Shown here one piece after another: positions 34,865 through 44,250 of a stretch of 64,000 nucleotides of DNA. Position numbers and translations under genes: made by a program. Source of the stretch: Bacteroidia bacterium (GTDB lineage: Bacteria > Bacteroidota > Bacteroidia > J057 > JADKCL01); assembly GCA_020635905.1 (NCBI GenBank), contig JACJYV010000002.1, forward strand, positions 372,001 through 436,000, given 5' to 3'. The notes below the pieces were generated by a model. The model searched no databases. It was not told the origin of the DNA and was given only the letters and a program-made list of their open reading frames with translations. Each line of letters starts with the position of its first letter. Position 1 is the stretch's first letter.

Positions 34865-36305
34865 GCTGAGGCTACCCAAATGGGCCAACCTGGCGATTCC
34901 GCTGTTTTTGCTGGCCCTGAATCTGGCGTTGAAGTGGTTGTATCTGGATCATTTTGAAATTGCGCTGGACGAACCTTTCACCATTTTTCACAGTCAAAAA
35001 TCGCCCGCAGAGATCATTCAGGTCCTGAAAGGGTATAATAATCCCCCTCTTTTCGAATTGCTGCTGCATTTCTGGATCAAACTGGGAGGTATCTCCCCGG
35101 GATGGGTGCGCCTGCTGCCCCTGTTTTTGTCCAGCCTGACCGTGGTGGTGATCTGGTTGCTTGGCAGTCGCCACCTCAGCTCCCTCACAGGACTGGGCGC
35201 AGGCCTGCTGTACAGCTTTTCAAGCTATGGAGTCTATGTGGCCCACGACACGCGGGCCTATCCGCTCATGATTTTGCTAAGTGCCCTCACGGTGCTGCTG
35301 TTTCTGGAGGCTGTGCAACAGCCCCAAGCCAAACTCAGGTGGGCAGGCTTGTTTCTGAGCGGAATGCTGCTGCTTTACACCCATTACATGGGTTTTTTTG
35401 TGATGCTGGCGCTGGCCCTCACGGTCGTCTTGCACCCGCAAACCCGCAAAAAGGCAGTTTTACTGCCTTTTCTGGTCTTGGGACTGGCCATGGTGGTGGC
35501 CTACCTGCCCCAACTGGGGATCATGGTGGAGCGATATGGCAAAAGTGTGGGGGTGCACTGGGTAAAAGCCTCCTCTCTGGATGGCCTGTATGAGTGCCTG
35601 CGCTTCTTTTCGAGTTCGCCCGTAATGGCCACGGTCACTCTGGGGGTATTGGCAGGTGCGGGAATCCGCTGGATTTTGCAAAGAAAGCAGGCGAAGCCTG
35701 GTTTTTCGCCCGCCTGGCTGGTTTTTCTATTGCTTTTCCCCCTCATGTACCTGCTGGTATTCCTGATTGGCTTTAAGATGCCCCTCTTTTACCACAAGTA
35801 TGTTTCCTTCGTTTTGCCTTTTTACTTTTTGGTGGTTGCAGAGGCGACCAGGAAGCTTTTTCCTAAAAAAATCAATCTGGCCGCCCTGGGGCTGCTGGTG
35901 ATGGGCATGGCCGCTTCTGTGAACCTGAAACCCGATCACAAACTACGCTGGAAGCCCTTGATGGAAAATGCCCGCGCGGAGCTGAACCAGGGCGCCTGCC
36001 TGGTGGTTTTTCCCGTTTGGCTGGATGTGACCGTGGCTTATCATTATGATCCTGACGTATTTAGCCAGACCGAACGTTTGCACGAGGCGCTGCACGAAAA
36101 GGGAATTTACCCGGTTTTCACCAAAGAAAATGCGGAAGAAATTCCCTGGAATAATTACACCAAAGCCCTTTTCCTGAAATCTGAATGGGACTCCTACGAC
36201 CCGAATGGAGAGGTGCAGGGTGTTATTAACTCCCATTTTCCCAAATTGCAGGAAGAACAGGCCTATCACAATATGCGACTACAGTTTCGAGAACGGGAAA
36301 ACTGA
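34848..36305 (+). CDS. GT-C fold membrane glycosyltransferase (ArnT/PMT-like)
   Basis: 485 residues from ATG at 34848; an in-frame ATG at 34674 would lie almost wholly inside the lipoprotein gene. About ten membrane segments. The first periplasmic loop has IALDEPF (D41, E42), the catalytic acid position of GT-C enzymes, and YNNPPLFELLLHFW. These enzymes move sugars from lipid-linked donors onto lipids or proteins. The partner sugar is unknown. Overlap with the lipoprotein gene suggests coupled translation. Confidence 0.82.
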   Translation: MDWGIELRLPKWANLAIPLFLLALNLALKWLYLDHFEIALDEPFTIFHSQKSPAEIIQVLKGYNNPPLFELLLHFWIKLGGISPGWVRLLPLFLSSLTVVVIWLLGSRHLSSLTGLGAGLLYSFSSYGVYVAHDTRAYPLMILLSALTVLLFLEAVQQPQAKLRWAGLFLSGMLLLYTHYMGFFVMLALALTVVLHPQTRKKAVLLPFLVLGLAMVVAYLPQLGIMVERYGKSVGVHWVKASSLDGLYECLRFFSSSPVMATVTLGVLAGAGIRWILQRKQAKPGFSPAWLVFLLLFPLMYLLVFLIGFKMPLFYHKYVSFVLPFYFLVVAEATRKLFPKKINLAALGLLVMGMAASVNLKPDHKLRWKPLMENARAELNQGACLVVFPVWLDVTVAYHYDPDVFSQTERLHEALHEKGIYPVFTKENAEEIPWNNYTKALFLKSEWDSYDPNGEVQGVINSHFPKLQEEQAYHNMRLQFREREN

Positions 36306-36558
36306 GGTGTGAGGGTCACGCAATCGTGCAAGAAAGGCGAGCACCAGAGGTGCGTCTCCCAGGTAGGGAAGTTTCTTCCCGAAAATTGAGCCCGGGAGGG
36401 GCGGCTCCTCCGCGTAAAGTTGAAAGGATTCGCCCCGCCGGGGCTTTTACCACAAGTAGTACAATTCCTTACTATCTAATAATTACTCCAAAATCTTTGT
36501 GATTCTATATTACTTTGCGATCTTGGCGTTACCTCTGAACCCTAAGGAATCCTGAATT
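36306..36558. other. Intergenic region with small hairpins
   Basis: 253 bases between convergent genes. It contains GCACCAGAGGTGC and CGCCCCGCCGGGGC, short inverted repeats that could end transcripts from both sides, and the phrase AAAATCTTTGTGATTCT that also occurs in other intergenic spaces. Confidence 0.35.
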
Positions 36559-37698
36559 TTACTTCAGAATAGACCTCGCGATCACAATGCGTTGCACTTC
36601 GCTGGTGCCTTCGTAAATCTCCGTGATTTTGGCGTCGCGCATCATGCGCTCTACGTGGTATTCCTGCACATAGCCATTGCCACCGTGGATTTGCACTGCT
36701 TCTGAAGTAACCTTCATCGCAGTTTTTGAGGCGTACAGTTTGGCCATGGCCGACTGGGTGGAGTAATCCAATCCCTGATCTTTGAGCCAGGCAGCTTTCA
36801 GGGTGAGCATGCGGGCTGCTTCCCACTCTGTATTCATGTCGGCCAGCTTGAACTGGATGGCCTGGTGGTTCATGATCTCCGTGCCAAAGGCCTTGCGCAC
36901 TTTGGAGTAGTCACGGGCGCGCATGAATGCGCCTTTGGTGATGCCCAGGGCCTGGGCCGCAATGCCAATCCGTCCACCATTGAGGGTATTCATGGCAAAT
37001 TTGAATCCAAATCCCTCTTCACCCACACGGTTTTCTTTGGGAACTTTCACGTCGGAAAACTGAAGGGTATGGGTGTCAGAGGAACGGATTCCCATTTTAT
37101 GCTCTTTGGGACCAATGAAAAATCCTTCCTGGCCGCGCTCAATGATGAGACAATTAATGCCGCGGTGACCTTTTTCGCGGTCTGTCTGGGCAATCACCAG
37201 GTAAATATCTGCGTTGCCGCCGTTGGTGATCCAGTTTTTGGTACCGTTGACCAGGTAGTGGTCACCCATATCCGCCGCTTCTGTGCGCTGTGAAGTGGCG
37301 TCAGAACCCGCTTCAGGCTCAGAAAGGCAGAAAGCGCCCAGTTTCTGACCCGTAGCCAGGGGCACGAGGTATTTCTGTTTTTGCTCTTCTGTGCCGTATT
37401 TTTCCAGTCCCCAGCAAACCAGGGAGTTATTGACTGACATAATCACACCTGCAGAAGCATCCACGGCAGAGATTTCCTCCATCGCCAGCACGTAGGAAAT
37501 GGTATCCATGCCGCCGCCGCCATATTTGGGATCGACCATCATACCCATGAATCCCAATTCACCCATTTGCCTCACCTCCTCTTTGGGAAATCGCTGGGTT
37601 TCGTCGCGCTCAATGGCGGTGGGAGCCAGGACATTCTCCGCAAAATCCCGGGCGCCTTGCTGGATCATCAGGTGTTCTTCAGTCAATTCGAAATGCAT
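36559..37698 (-). CDS. Acyl-CoA dehydrogenase
   Basis: 379 residues, normal length. Family signatures: GAFCLSEPEAGSDA (flavin/substrate contact) and QIHGGNGYVQEY near the end. The catalytic base is the Glu in EIYEGTSEVQR (about E363), the position used by short- and medium-chain types. The N-terminal FELTEEHLMIQQGARDFAEN is also standard. FAD enzyme of fatty-acid or branched amino-acid breakdown in the cytoplasm; chain length not resolvable. Single gene. Confidence 0.94.
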   Translation of the reverse strand: MHFELTEEHLMIQQGARDFAENVLAPTAIERDETQRFPKEEVRQMGELGFMGMMVDPKYGGGGMDTISYVLAMEEISAVDASAGVIMSVNNSLVCWGLEKYGTEEQKQKYLVPLATGQKLGAFCLSEPEAGSDATSQRTEAADMGDHYLVNGTKNWITNGGNADIYLVIAQTDREKGHRGINCLIIERGQEGFFIGPKEHKMGIRSSDTHTLQFSDVKVPKENRVGEEGFGFKFAMNTLNGGRIGIAAQALGITKGAFMRARDYSKVRKAFGTEIMNHQAIQFKLADMNTEWEAARMLTLKAAWLKDQGLDYSTQSAMAKLYASKTAMKVTSEAVQIHGGNGYVQEYHVERMMRDAKITEIYEGTSEVQRIVIARSILK

Positions 37699-37961
37699 AT
37701 TCTTCCTGTTTTGGTGTGCCTTCAGTTGACAGATTTTCCGGGCAACTCTAAAAACTTCGAATCTCCTCGTTGGACTTGGCCTTCTTTGTTTTTAGAGGTA
37801 CCCTTCTGTCGGCGGGTAAAGTTATGATTTTTTCAAAAATTAACCCCGCGCATTTTCAAATTGTTCTGCATGCAGACTAAATCCTCATTATCAACAGGTT
37901 ATATTTTGGCCACAAAACCCTCTTTTCCAATTCCTTAGAATTAAGTATATTGATTCTTGTT

Positions 37962-38801
37962 ATGAGAAAAAAGATTGGACTGGTTCTGGCAGGTGGTGGT
38001 GCACGCGGAATCGCACACATTGGCGTGTTGAAGGCGCTGCAGGAAGCAGGCATTGTGCCCGACGTTATTTCAGGATCCAGTGCGGGCGCCATTGCTGGCG
38101 CTTTTTTCTGTGCGGGATTTACCCCCGATCAAATGCTGGAGACGATGAAATCGTCGGGATATATCCGCAATCTGCGGCCTGGAATTGGTTTTGCGGGTCT
38201 GATCCGCAGCAAATCGTACCGCGGACTTTACCGCAAATACCTGGGTGAAGTCAAGTCATTTGAGGATCTGCAACGCAAACTGTATATCTGCGTGACCAAT
38301 CTCAACACGGGTCTGGTGGAGTACGTTCATTCGGGCGAGATTCTGGATGTGGTGATTGCTTCCTCGGCTATTCCAGTGATTTTTACCCCCCTTCAGATTG
38401 GCGACGATGTCTATTCTGATGGCGGCATTTTGAATAATTTTCCCATCGAACCTTTGGAAGACGAGGGTTGTGATGTGATAATTGGGGTTGAGGTGAATCC
38501 TTTGCGCAGGGAGGAAAATGTGTCGTCTATGAAGCAGGTGCTGGAACGGACTTTGGTTCTGTCTGTGCGGGAAAATTCGCGTGAGCGCAAAAAAAGGGCA
38601 GACTTTGTTTTTGAACCCCACGCATTGAGTCAGTTCAATGTGTTTGATATGCGACGTGCAGACCAGATCTTTGAAGTAGGCTACCGCGAAGCGAAGGAAT
38701 CCATCCATAATTCCAGCTTTTTGCGCAATCTGGCGAAGGAGTTGAAGGGGGAAAAGGTGGCAGAAGAAGGGGAATTAGAAATCAGGAATCAGGTTGTTTG
38801 A
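37962..38801 (+). CDS. Patatin-like phospholipase
   Basis: 279 residues from ATG at 37962. Oxyanion motif GGGARG, lipase motif GSSAG with nucleophile S40, and the dyad Asp in SDGGILNN (D153). These are the RssA/YchK-type bacterial patatins. No signal peptide, so cytoplasmic or inner-membrane-facing. The C-terminal ~60 residues are charged and helical. Substrate not known. Confidence 0.9.
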   Translation: MRKKIGLVLAGGGARGIAHIGVLKALQEAGIVPDVISGSSAGAIAGAFFCAGFTPDQMLETMKSSGYIRNLRPGIGFAGLIRSKSYRGLYRKYLGEVKSFEDLQRKLYICVTNLNTGLVEYVHSGEILDVVIASSAIPVIFTPLQIGDDVYSDGGILNNFPIEPLEDEGCDVIIGVEVNPLRREENVSSMKQVLERTLVLSVRENSRERKKRADFVFEPHALSQFNVFDMRRADQIFEVGYREAKESIHNSSFLRNLAKELKGEKVAEEGELEIRNQVV

Positions 38802-38823
38802 GGGATTTTAAGCTGGAAAACAC

Positions 38824-39096
38824 TCAACTTTCATTTTTCGAAAATCTCTTGGGAGGATATTTTAAATTTTTCATAACCTCGTCGTGTGGGGTGAACCCTG
38901 CATTTCCATGCAAATCAATCTGCGCACTTCGTTTCAATATTTCAGCTTTATAAGCTTCAGGAATTCCTTCCCACCCAGTTTCATCCTCCAATTGATTTTC
39001 CAAAATGGATTTAATCTGAATCAGGATTCCTTCATCCTTTGAGTCATCTAACAATTGCCAAATCTGTCTTTTCAATTCTGCAATCGACATTTGCAT
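38824..39096 (-). CDS. Orphan antitoxin-like protein
   Basis: 90 residues. Its first eight residues (MQMSIAEL) are identical to those of the antitoxin at 39479-39715 and its C-terminus has the same PHDEV motif. It lies 83 bases after the toxin stop and has no toxin of its own downstream. It may neutralise the same toxin, a toxin elsewhere, or be a relic of a duplication. Confidence 0.6.
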   Translation of the reverse strand: MQMSIAELKRQIWQLLDDSKDEGILIQIKSILENQLEDETGWEGIPEAYKAEILKRSAQIDLHGNAGFTPHDEVMKNLKYPPKRFSKNES

Positions 39097-39114
39097 CTCC
39101 TTTTTCTAAAAATA
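39069..39114. repeat. 46-bp direct repeat, copy 1
   Basis: Identical over 46 bases to 39688-39733. Covers the last ~18 leader bases, the start codon and the first nine codons of the orphan antitoxin. Confidence 0.9.
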
Positions 39115-39179
39115 AGGAATCCTCAGGAACAGCCCTTCTGAAGTGCATCAATTTGATATTTACCCTTAGGCAAGGATTT

Positions 39180-39482
39180 CTAAACTTCACCCCAGAGTTT
39201 TTCGGGATCTTGCTTGTTTTGAAAAAAGGAAATCAGAACCAGTTCGCTTTGATTGATTTCAAAATACATGGTCACATGTCTGGTAATTAATCTTGATCTG
39301 ATTTCAGGATTTTTCTTAACCAGGTTTGATATTCTGGGATTTGTCCTTATTTGAAAGAGGGTTTGGTTTGTTTTGTCTATAAACTTTTTACTTGACCTTT
39401 CTCCCCAAATTTTTTCCAAATAATAAAGAATTTCCCCGAACTGAATCTCAGCCCTTTTGGACCAGATCAAGCGGTAATTCAT
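39180..39482 (-). CDS. ParE/RelE-superfamily toxin
   Basis: 100 residues, normal for the family. N-terminal YRLIWSKRAEIQFGEILYYLE and the later NPEIRSRLITRHVTMYFEI strands match ParE/RelE toxins; the C-terminal ISFFQNKQDPEKLW is the usual ParE ending. ParE proteins act on gyrase and RelE on ribosome-bound mRNA; the absence of clear RelE catalytic residues favours ParE. It overlaps the antitoxin by four bases. Confidence 0.8.
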   Translation of the reverse strand: MNYRLIWSKRAEIQFGEILYYLEKIWGERSSKKFIDKTNQTLFQIRTNPRISNLVKKNPEIRSRLITRHVTMYFEINQSELVLISFFQNKQDPEKLWGEV

Positions 39483-39715
39483 AAATCAAGACCATACTTG
39501 CGGGCAACTTCTTCGTGAGGAATAATATCAATGCCCTTTTTTGCCTTTTCTGAGGCATCTAACATGGCTTCCCTTTCCTCTAAAGGAAGGCTTTCCCAGG
39601 AAAGTTCAGGTTGGTATTCGAGATAATCCCTGATCGTTTGGAGTAAAACAGGATCATTACTTTCTGAAATCAACCTCCAAAGGTCCGTTTTCAATTCTGC
39701 AATCGACATTTGCAT
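39479..39715 (-). CDS. Antitoxin of the ParE/RelE-type module
   Basis: 78 residues, acidic, starts MQMSIAELKTDLWRLISESN and ends in an unstructured tail with PHEEVARKYG. Small acidic addiction-module antitoxins of this kind precede ParE/RelE toxins. The overlap (ATGA-type) with the toxin start indicates coupled translation and supports the pairing. Confidence 0.75.
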   Translation of the reverse strand: MQMSIAELKTDLWRLISESNDPVLLQTIRDYLEYQPELSWESLPLEEREAMLDASEKAKKGIDIIPHEEVARKYGLDL

Positions 39716-39733
39716 CTCCTTTTTCTAAAAATA
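39688..39733. repeat. 46-bp direct repeat, copy 2
   Basis: Second identical copy, over the leader and first nine codons of the true antitoxin. Preserved identity over this small region is stronger than identity in the rest of the two genes. Confidence 0.9.
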
Positions 39734-39758
39734 CGAATTTTCAGGGAATAAAATTTCC

Positions 39759-40514
39759 TCAATAACTCTTGAAATAGTAATTGGCGCCCAGGTTCCAGAC
39801 CGTTTTGGACATGCCCACGGGTTTTTCGCTTACCACAAAGTGCCCCCCAAAGCCGGAGCGAACCTCGGCGGTCAGGCCAAAATGCCTGAGAAAACAAAAC
39901 TCCACGCCCAAGAGGGCGCTGGCAAATATCTGGAAACGGGGATTGCCAATGGAAGGAAATTCATTCACTTCCAGCAAGCGTCCTTCCCGAATGTCAAACT
40001 TGTACTCGGCAAAGTCGATTTTGGTGCGCGGTCCAAAGCCAAAATCACCTTCCGCGCCCACGTAGAGGCGGAAAAATTTGGCCACCATGCGGGTGGATTG
40101 CATGAATGACACCCCTGCAAAGACCATGCGGGTATTTTCGATTGCCGAACGTCCAAAAGAAGTATCGCCCGTTTCGAATAAGCTGGTGTACACCAGGGTA
40201 TCAGAGCGGAAAGTATAGGTCAGATTGACCCTGAGTTGAGATTTTTTGTTGGGATTGGCGAATTTTACCCAGGCGCCTGTCTGCCAGAATCCAGGGGTAA
40301 AAGCCAGGCGGGAATAATTGTCCCAGTCTGAATAAAGAGGCAGGCCCGAACTTGCATTCATCAGCATCACTTCGTGGCTGTAACCTTCAAAATACTGGGA
40401 AAGACCATCCATATAGCCTCCCCCCGCTCCGTAAAGGTGCCACTTTTTGAGGGAATCCGTCTGGCCGAAGGCCAGCTGTCCCCACAACAGGAATATCATC
40501 CACCCGTATTTCAC
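39759..40514 (-). CDS. Putative outer-membrane beta-barrel protein
   Basis: 251 residues, GTG start, signal peptide KYGWMIFLLWGQLAFGQ. The body is made of amphipathic strands (KSQLRVNLTYTFRSDTLVY, RMVAKFFRLYVGAEGDFGFG), and it ends in the aromatic-rich NLGANYYFKSY, as barrels do. No closer family recognised. It lies 12 bases downstream of polA. Confidence 0.65.
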   Translation of the reverse strand: MKYGWMIFLLWGQLAFGQTDSLKKWHLYGAGGGYMDGLSQYFEGYSHEVMLMNASSGLPLYSDWDNYSRLAFTPGFWQTGAWVKFANPNKKSQLRVNLTYTFRSDTLVYTSLFETGDTSFGRSAIENTRMVFAGVSFMQSTRMVAKFFRLYVGAEGDFGFGPRTKIDFAEYKFDIREGRLLEVNEFPSIGNPRFQIFASALLGVEFCFLRHFGLTAEVRSGFGGHFVVSEKPVGMSKTVWNLGANYYFKSY

Positions 40515-40526
40515 TTCATGCGCTGA

Positions 40527-43307
40527 TCAATGGGCTTCCAGCCAGTTGTGTCCTGTCCCCATTTCCACCTTCATCTTTACGTCAAAGGACATGGCGTGTT
40601 CCATTTTCTCTTTTACCAGAGCTTTGATCTGATCCAGTTCGTTTTTATCCACTTCAAACAGCAATTCGTCGTGCACCTGCAACAGCATCCGCGACTTGAA
40701 TTTGCCTTCCTGAAGGGCACGGTGGATGTTGATCATTGCGATTTTGATCAAATCAGCGGCAGAGCCCTGTACGGGCATGTTGATGGCGTTGCGCTCGGCA
40801 AAGCCACGCACGGTTTGGTTCTGCGAATTGATATCGGGCAGGTAACGGCGGCGGCCGGTCACCGTCTGGGCATATCCGTGGTCGCGGGCAAACTGGATGG
40901 ATTCATCCATGTAGGCCTTGATGCGCGGATATTTCGACCAGTAAGCATCTATGATTTCTGCGGCTTCCGTGCGTGAAATGCCCAGTCGCTGAGCCAGGCC
41001 AAAGGCCGAAATTCCATAAATAATACCAAAATTGACCATTTTGGCTTTGGAGCGCATGTCTGAGGTGACCTCTTCCATGGCCACTCCAAAAACTTTGGAG
41101 GCAGTGGCTTTGTGAATGTCGTGGTCAAGGTTGAAGTCCTCGATCATGCCGGGGTCGCGGCTCAGGGAAGCCATGAGGCGCAATTCCACCTGGGAATAAT
41201 CCGCGGCCAGCAGCACAAAATTGTCTCCATCTGCGATGAACGCCTTGCGCACCTCGCGGCCTTCGTCGCTGCGAATGGGTATATTCTGCAGGTTGGGATT
41301 ATTGGAGCTGAGGCGACCCGTGGCGGCCACAGCCTGACTGTAAGTGGTGTGTACCCGGCCTGTGTGGGGATTCACCAGTTTGGGCAGGGCGTCCACGTAG
41401 GTGGAGATCAGTTTGCCGAGGCTGCGGAAACGCAAGACTTTGGCCGGCAATTCGTGCTCTTCAGCCAGTTTGACCAGAATATCCTCAGAGGTCGAATATT
41501 GGCCCGTCTTGGTTTTTTTGCCTTTGGCCAGTTGGAGTTTTTCGAAAATCACCTCGCCCAGTTGTTTGGGAGAATTGATATTGAATTTCACTCCCGCCAA
41601 CTGATGGATTTCTTTTTCCACCTCATTGAGCAGTTGGGTTAATTCCGTGGAATACTCAGCCAGAAAATTTGCATCTATTTTGATGCCGTAGGTTTCCATC
41701 TGGGCCAGCACGGGCACCAAAGGCATTTCAATGGTTTCAAAAACTGATTTCTGATCCCCTTCCAGACCTTTTTCCAGTTCCAGTTTCAGGTCCAGGGTGA
41801 TGTCGGCATCCTCGCAGGAATAGGCAACCAGATCTTCCATCTTCACCTGCCGCATGGAGAGCTGCCCCTTGCCCGATTTTCCAATCAGGGAAGTGATGGA
41901 AATGGGCTCGTAATTGAGCAGTTCGCGAGCCAGGGCGTCCATGTTGTGCTTGCGGTCGGGATTGATCACGTAGGATGCCAGCATGGTATCAAACATGGGA
42001 CCGTCCACTTCAATGCCATTATTTTTCAGCACCAGAAGGTCGAATTTGAGGTTTTGAGCCACTTTCAACACCTCTTTGGAGGTAAAAGCCTGGTGCAGGG
42101 GAGCAATTTTGTCGCGGGGCGAAACGGGACTTTTCTCGGGAAAATGAATGAAAAAGGCTTCGCCTGGTTTTACACTGATCTGCAGTGAGATAATTTCATC
42201 CTGGAGCGGGTCGAGACCCGTGGTTTCAGTGTCAAAAGACATGATCCCGGCCTGCATGATCTTCTCAGCCAGAGATTTGAGCCCGGCTTCGTCATTCACC
42301 ACGGTGTAGGTATGGGGGCGGGCTTCCAGCTTTTTGAAGCCCAGGCCCTTGTCGGGCGCAAATACAGGAGCGGGAGTATCCACCACGTTGCCAAAAAGAT
42401 CGTGTTGCTGAGGCTGACCCGCTGTAAATACAGGACTGGCCAGAATGCGCTGGGCGGTGGTGGTGAATTCGAGCTCTTTCATGAGCTCCATCAGGGCCTT
42501 GCGGTCGGGATTTCCGACCAGCAGGTGATCCTCAGACCAGTCCACAGGCACATCAATTTTGATGGTGGCCAGCCTTTTGGATAAAATCCCCTGTTGTCCA
42601 AATTCTATCACAGATTCACGGATAGAATTTTTGGTGATCTCTTCGGCGCGGGCCACGATTTCCTCCACGGAACCAAAGGTTTCGATCAGTTCGATCGCGG
42701 TTTTGTCCCCGATTTTGGGAATGCCTGGGATATTATCCACTTTATCGCCCTTCAGGCCGAGGAAATCAATCACTTTTTCAGGTGGAACGCCCATATTTTC
42801 CTTCACCCCTGCGGGGTTCAGAATTTCAATGCCGTTGCCCATGCGGGCGGGTTTATACAAAAACACCTTGTCGGTCACCAACTGAGCGTAATCTTTATCA
42901 GGCGTGACCATATAGACTTCATAGCCGTGGCTTTCCGCCTTTTTGGCCATGGTGCCGATCAGGTCGTCGGCCTCAAATCCGTCCTTGACCAGAATGGGAA
43001 TATTGAGGGCCTTCAATAATTGCTTTACCAAAGGGATCGCAACTATAATATCCTCAGGCACTTCCTGACGACCAGCCTTGTATTCTGGAAATTCCTCGTG
43101 TCGAAAAGTCGGGGCTGAGGTGTCGAAAGCCACTGCGATGTGGGTGGCTCCCTGGTTGTTGAGCACATCCAGCAGACTGTTGGTAAAGCCAAAAACAGCT
43201 GAGGTATTCACTCCTTTGGAGGTGATGCGCGGGGCGCGGATAAAGGCAAAATGGGCCCGGTAAATCAGGGCCATGGCATCCAGCAGAAAGAGCTTTTTGT
43301 CACTCAT
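40527..43307 (-). CDS. polA: DNA polymerase I
   Basis: 926 residues with three domains. 5'-3' exonuclease ~1-300 (KLFLLDAMALIYRAHFAF, FEADDLIGTMA, LGLKGDKVDNIPGIPKIGDK). 3'-5' exonuclease ~340-530 with the intact proofreading acids in FDTETTGLDP (D359, E361). Polymerase ~560-926 with motif A DYSQVELRLMA, motif B RSKAKMVNFGIIYGIS and motif C LLQVHDELLFEV. Functions in lagging-strand maturation and repair. Proofreading looks active, unlike some Gram-positive forms. Confidence 0.97.
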   Translation of the reverse strand: MSDKKLFLLDAMALIYRAHFAFIRAPRITSKGVNTSAVFGFTNSLLDVLNNQGATHIAVAFDTSAPTFRHEEFPEYKAGRQEVPEDIIVAIPLVKQLLKALNIPILVKDGFEADDLIGTMAKKAESHGYEVYMVTPDKDYAQLVTDKVFLYKPARMGNGIEILNPAGVKENMGVPPEKVIDFLGLKGDKVDNIPGIPKIGDKTAIELIETFGSVEEIVARAEEITKNSIRESVIEFGQQGILSKRLATIKIDVPVDWSEDHLLVGNPDRKALMELMKELEFTTTAQRILASPVFTAGQPQQHDLFGNVVDTPAPVFAPDKGLGFKKLEARPHTYTVVNDEAGLKSLAEKIMQAGIMSFDTETTGLDPLQDEIISLQISVKPGEAFFIHFPEKSPVSPRDKIAPLHQAFTSKEVLKVAQNLKFDLLVLKNNGIEVDGPMFDTMLASYVINPDRKHNMDALARELLNYEPISITSLIGKSGKGQLSMRQVKMEDLVAYSCEDADITLDLKLELEKGLEGDQKSVFETIEMPLVPVLAQMETYGIKIDANFLAEYSTELTQLLNEVEKEIHQLAGVKFNINSPKQLGEVIFEKLQLAKGKKTKTGQYSTSEDILVKLAEEHELPAKVLRFRSLGKLISTYVDALPKLVNPHTGRVHTTYSQAVAATGRLSSNNPNLQNIPIRSDEGREVRKAFIADGDNFVLLAADYSQVELRLMASLSRDPGMIEDFNLDHDIHKATASKVFGVAMEEVTSDMRSKAKMVNFGIIYGISAFGLAQRLGISRTEAAEIIDAYWSKYPRIKAYMDESIQFARDHGYAQTVTGRRRYLPDINSQNQTVRGFAERNAINMPVQGSAADLIKIAMINIHRALQEGKFKSRMLLQVHDELLFEVDKNELDQIKALVKEKMEHAMSFDVKMKVEMGTGHNWLEAH

Positions 43308-43344
43308 GAAAATTGTTTTGCGATGGCAATATGGGGTAAATGGA

Positions 43345-43356
43345 CCGTTTAAACGG
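43345..43356. repeat. 12-bp perfect palindrome upstream of polA
   Basis: CCGTTTAAACGG lies 38 bases upstream of the polA start. It could be a regulatory site, but a single short palindrome is weak evidence. Confidence 0.3.
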
Positions 43357-43430
43357 AGGGTTAAGGTAGGAATTTTTCAATTAGCAATGAAGCGCGGGCC
43401 GGGTTCAATTTCATTTGATTCCCTCAAAAC

Positions 43431-44057
43431 TCACAACTCACCTGTTTTGGTAAAGGTGCACCAGCAACTGTCTTTGAGGGCATCCACCTGAATGGCGGTT
43501 TTGAGTTCAAGGCTCACGCCTTCGCCCTGGACCAGGGTTCCTTCACCCGAAACAATCAGCTTTTTGCCGTTCGCTCCCAGTAAAATTTGATTTTCGATCG
43601 TAGCAGTGATGCCTTTGGCCGTAACTGCGACTGAATCCATGGCACCTTTCAGATCACGCCAACCATGAAAATTATTGATCCAAATGGCCAGTACATCCGT
43701 TTCAGACTGCTCGATGGACAGGTCGTAAAAAGTGCGGCCAGCCTTTTTGCAGGAGTCCTTGGCGCTGTATTTTCCGGTCCAGACCTGGGTTGACCGTGCC
43801 TGACAGGTTTTGCCTTCCCAGCCGTCCGGGCAAAAGCAGTTGCCTTTTTCGCAGGTGCCGCCGTTCAGACAGGTAATGGTTTTGCACTTTTCATTGGTTT
43901 CGCACAATGGACCCGCAAATCCGGGGGCGCATTCGCATTTTCCGCCCACACAGTTTCCGCCGTTCTGACAGCGAATATCCTCACAGGAATCACCCGGGTT
44001 GCAGGCAATCAGGAGAGAAACGAGTAAAAAGCAGTAAAAGAAGAGAATTCTGGGCAT
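43431..44057 (-). CDS. Lipoprotein with two EGF-like domains
   Basis: 208 residues. Lipobox LLVSLLIACN. Two EGF-like modules at about 24-50 (CQNGGNCVGGKCECAPGFAG) and 60-86 (CLNGGTCEKGNCFCPDGWEG), each with six cysteines in the usual spacing. The C-terminal ~110 residues are beta-rich with no recognised family. EGF modules are uncommon in bacteria but known in surface lipoproteins of Bacteroidota. Probably surface-exposed binding. Confidence 0.8.
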   Translation of the reverse strand: MPRILFFYCFLLVSLLIACNPGDSCEDIRCQNGGNCVGGKCECAPGFAGPLCETNEKCKTITCLNGGTCEKGNCFCPDGWEGKTCQARSTQVWTGKYSAKDSCKKAGRTFYDLSIEQSETDVLAIWINNFHGWRDLKGAMDSVAVTAKGITATIENQILLGANGKKLIVSGEGTLVQGEGVSLELKTAIQVDALKDSCWCTFTKTGEL

Positions 44058-44250
44058 TTTGATTCTGTTTTAAGGATGGTTCACCAGAGGAATTCAGGTT
44101 CTGAAATCGGGGAATCTGACTTTCGCTTCAAAAGCTAAATATATCGAAAATCAGGATATTCCGGGGCAAAATACAAGGAAATAGATTGATTTTTGACTAA
44201 ACGGACCTATATTAAAGGCCAAATTGCTTCAAACCAAAAATCCACTTACC

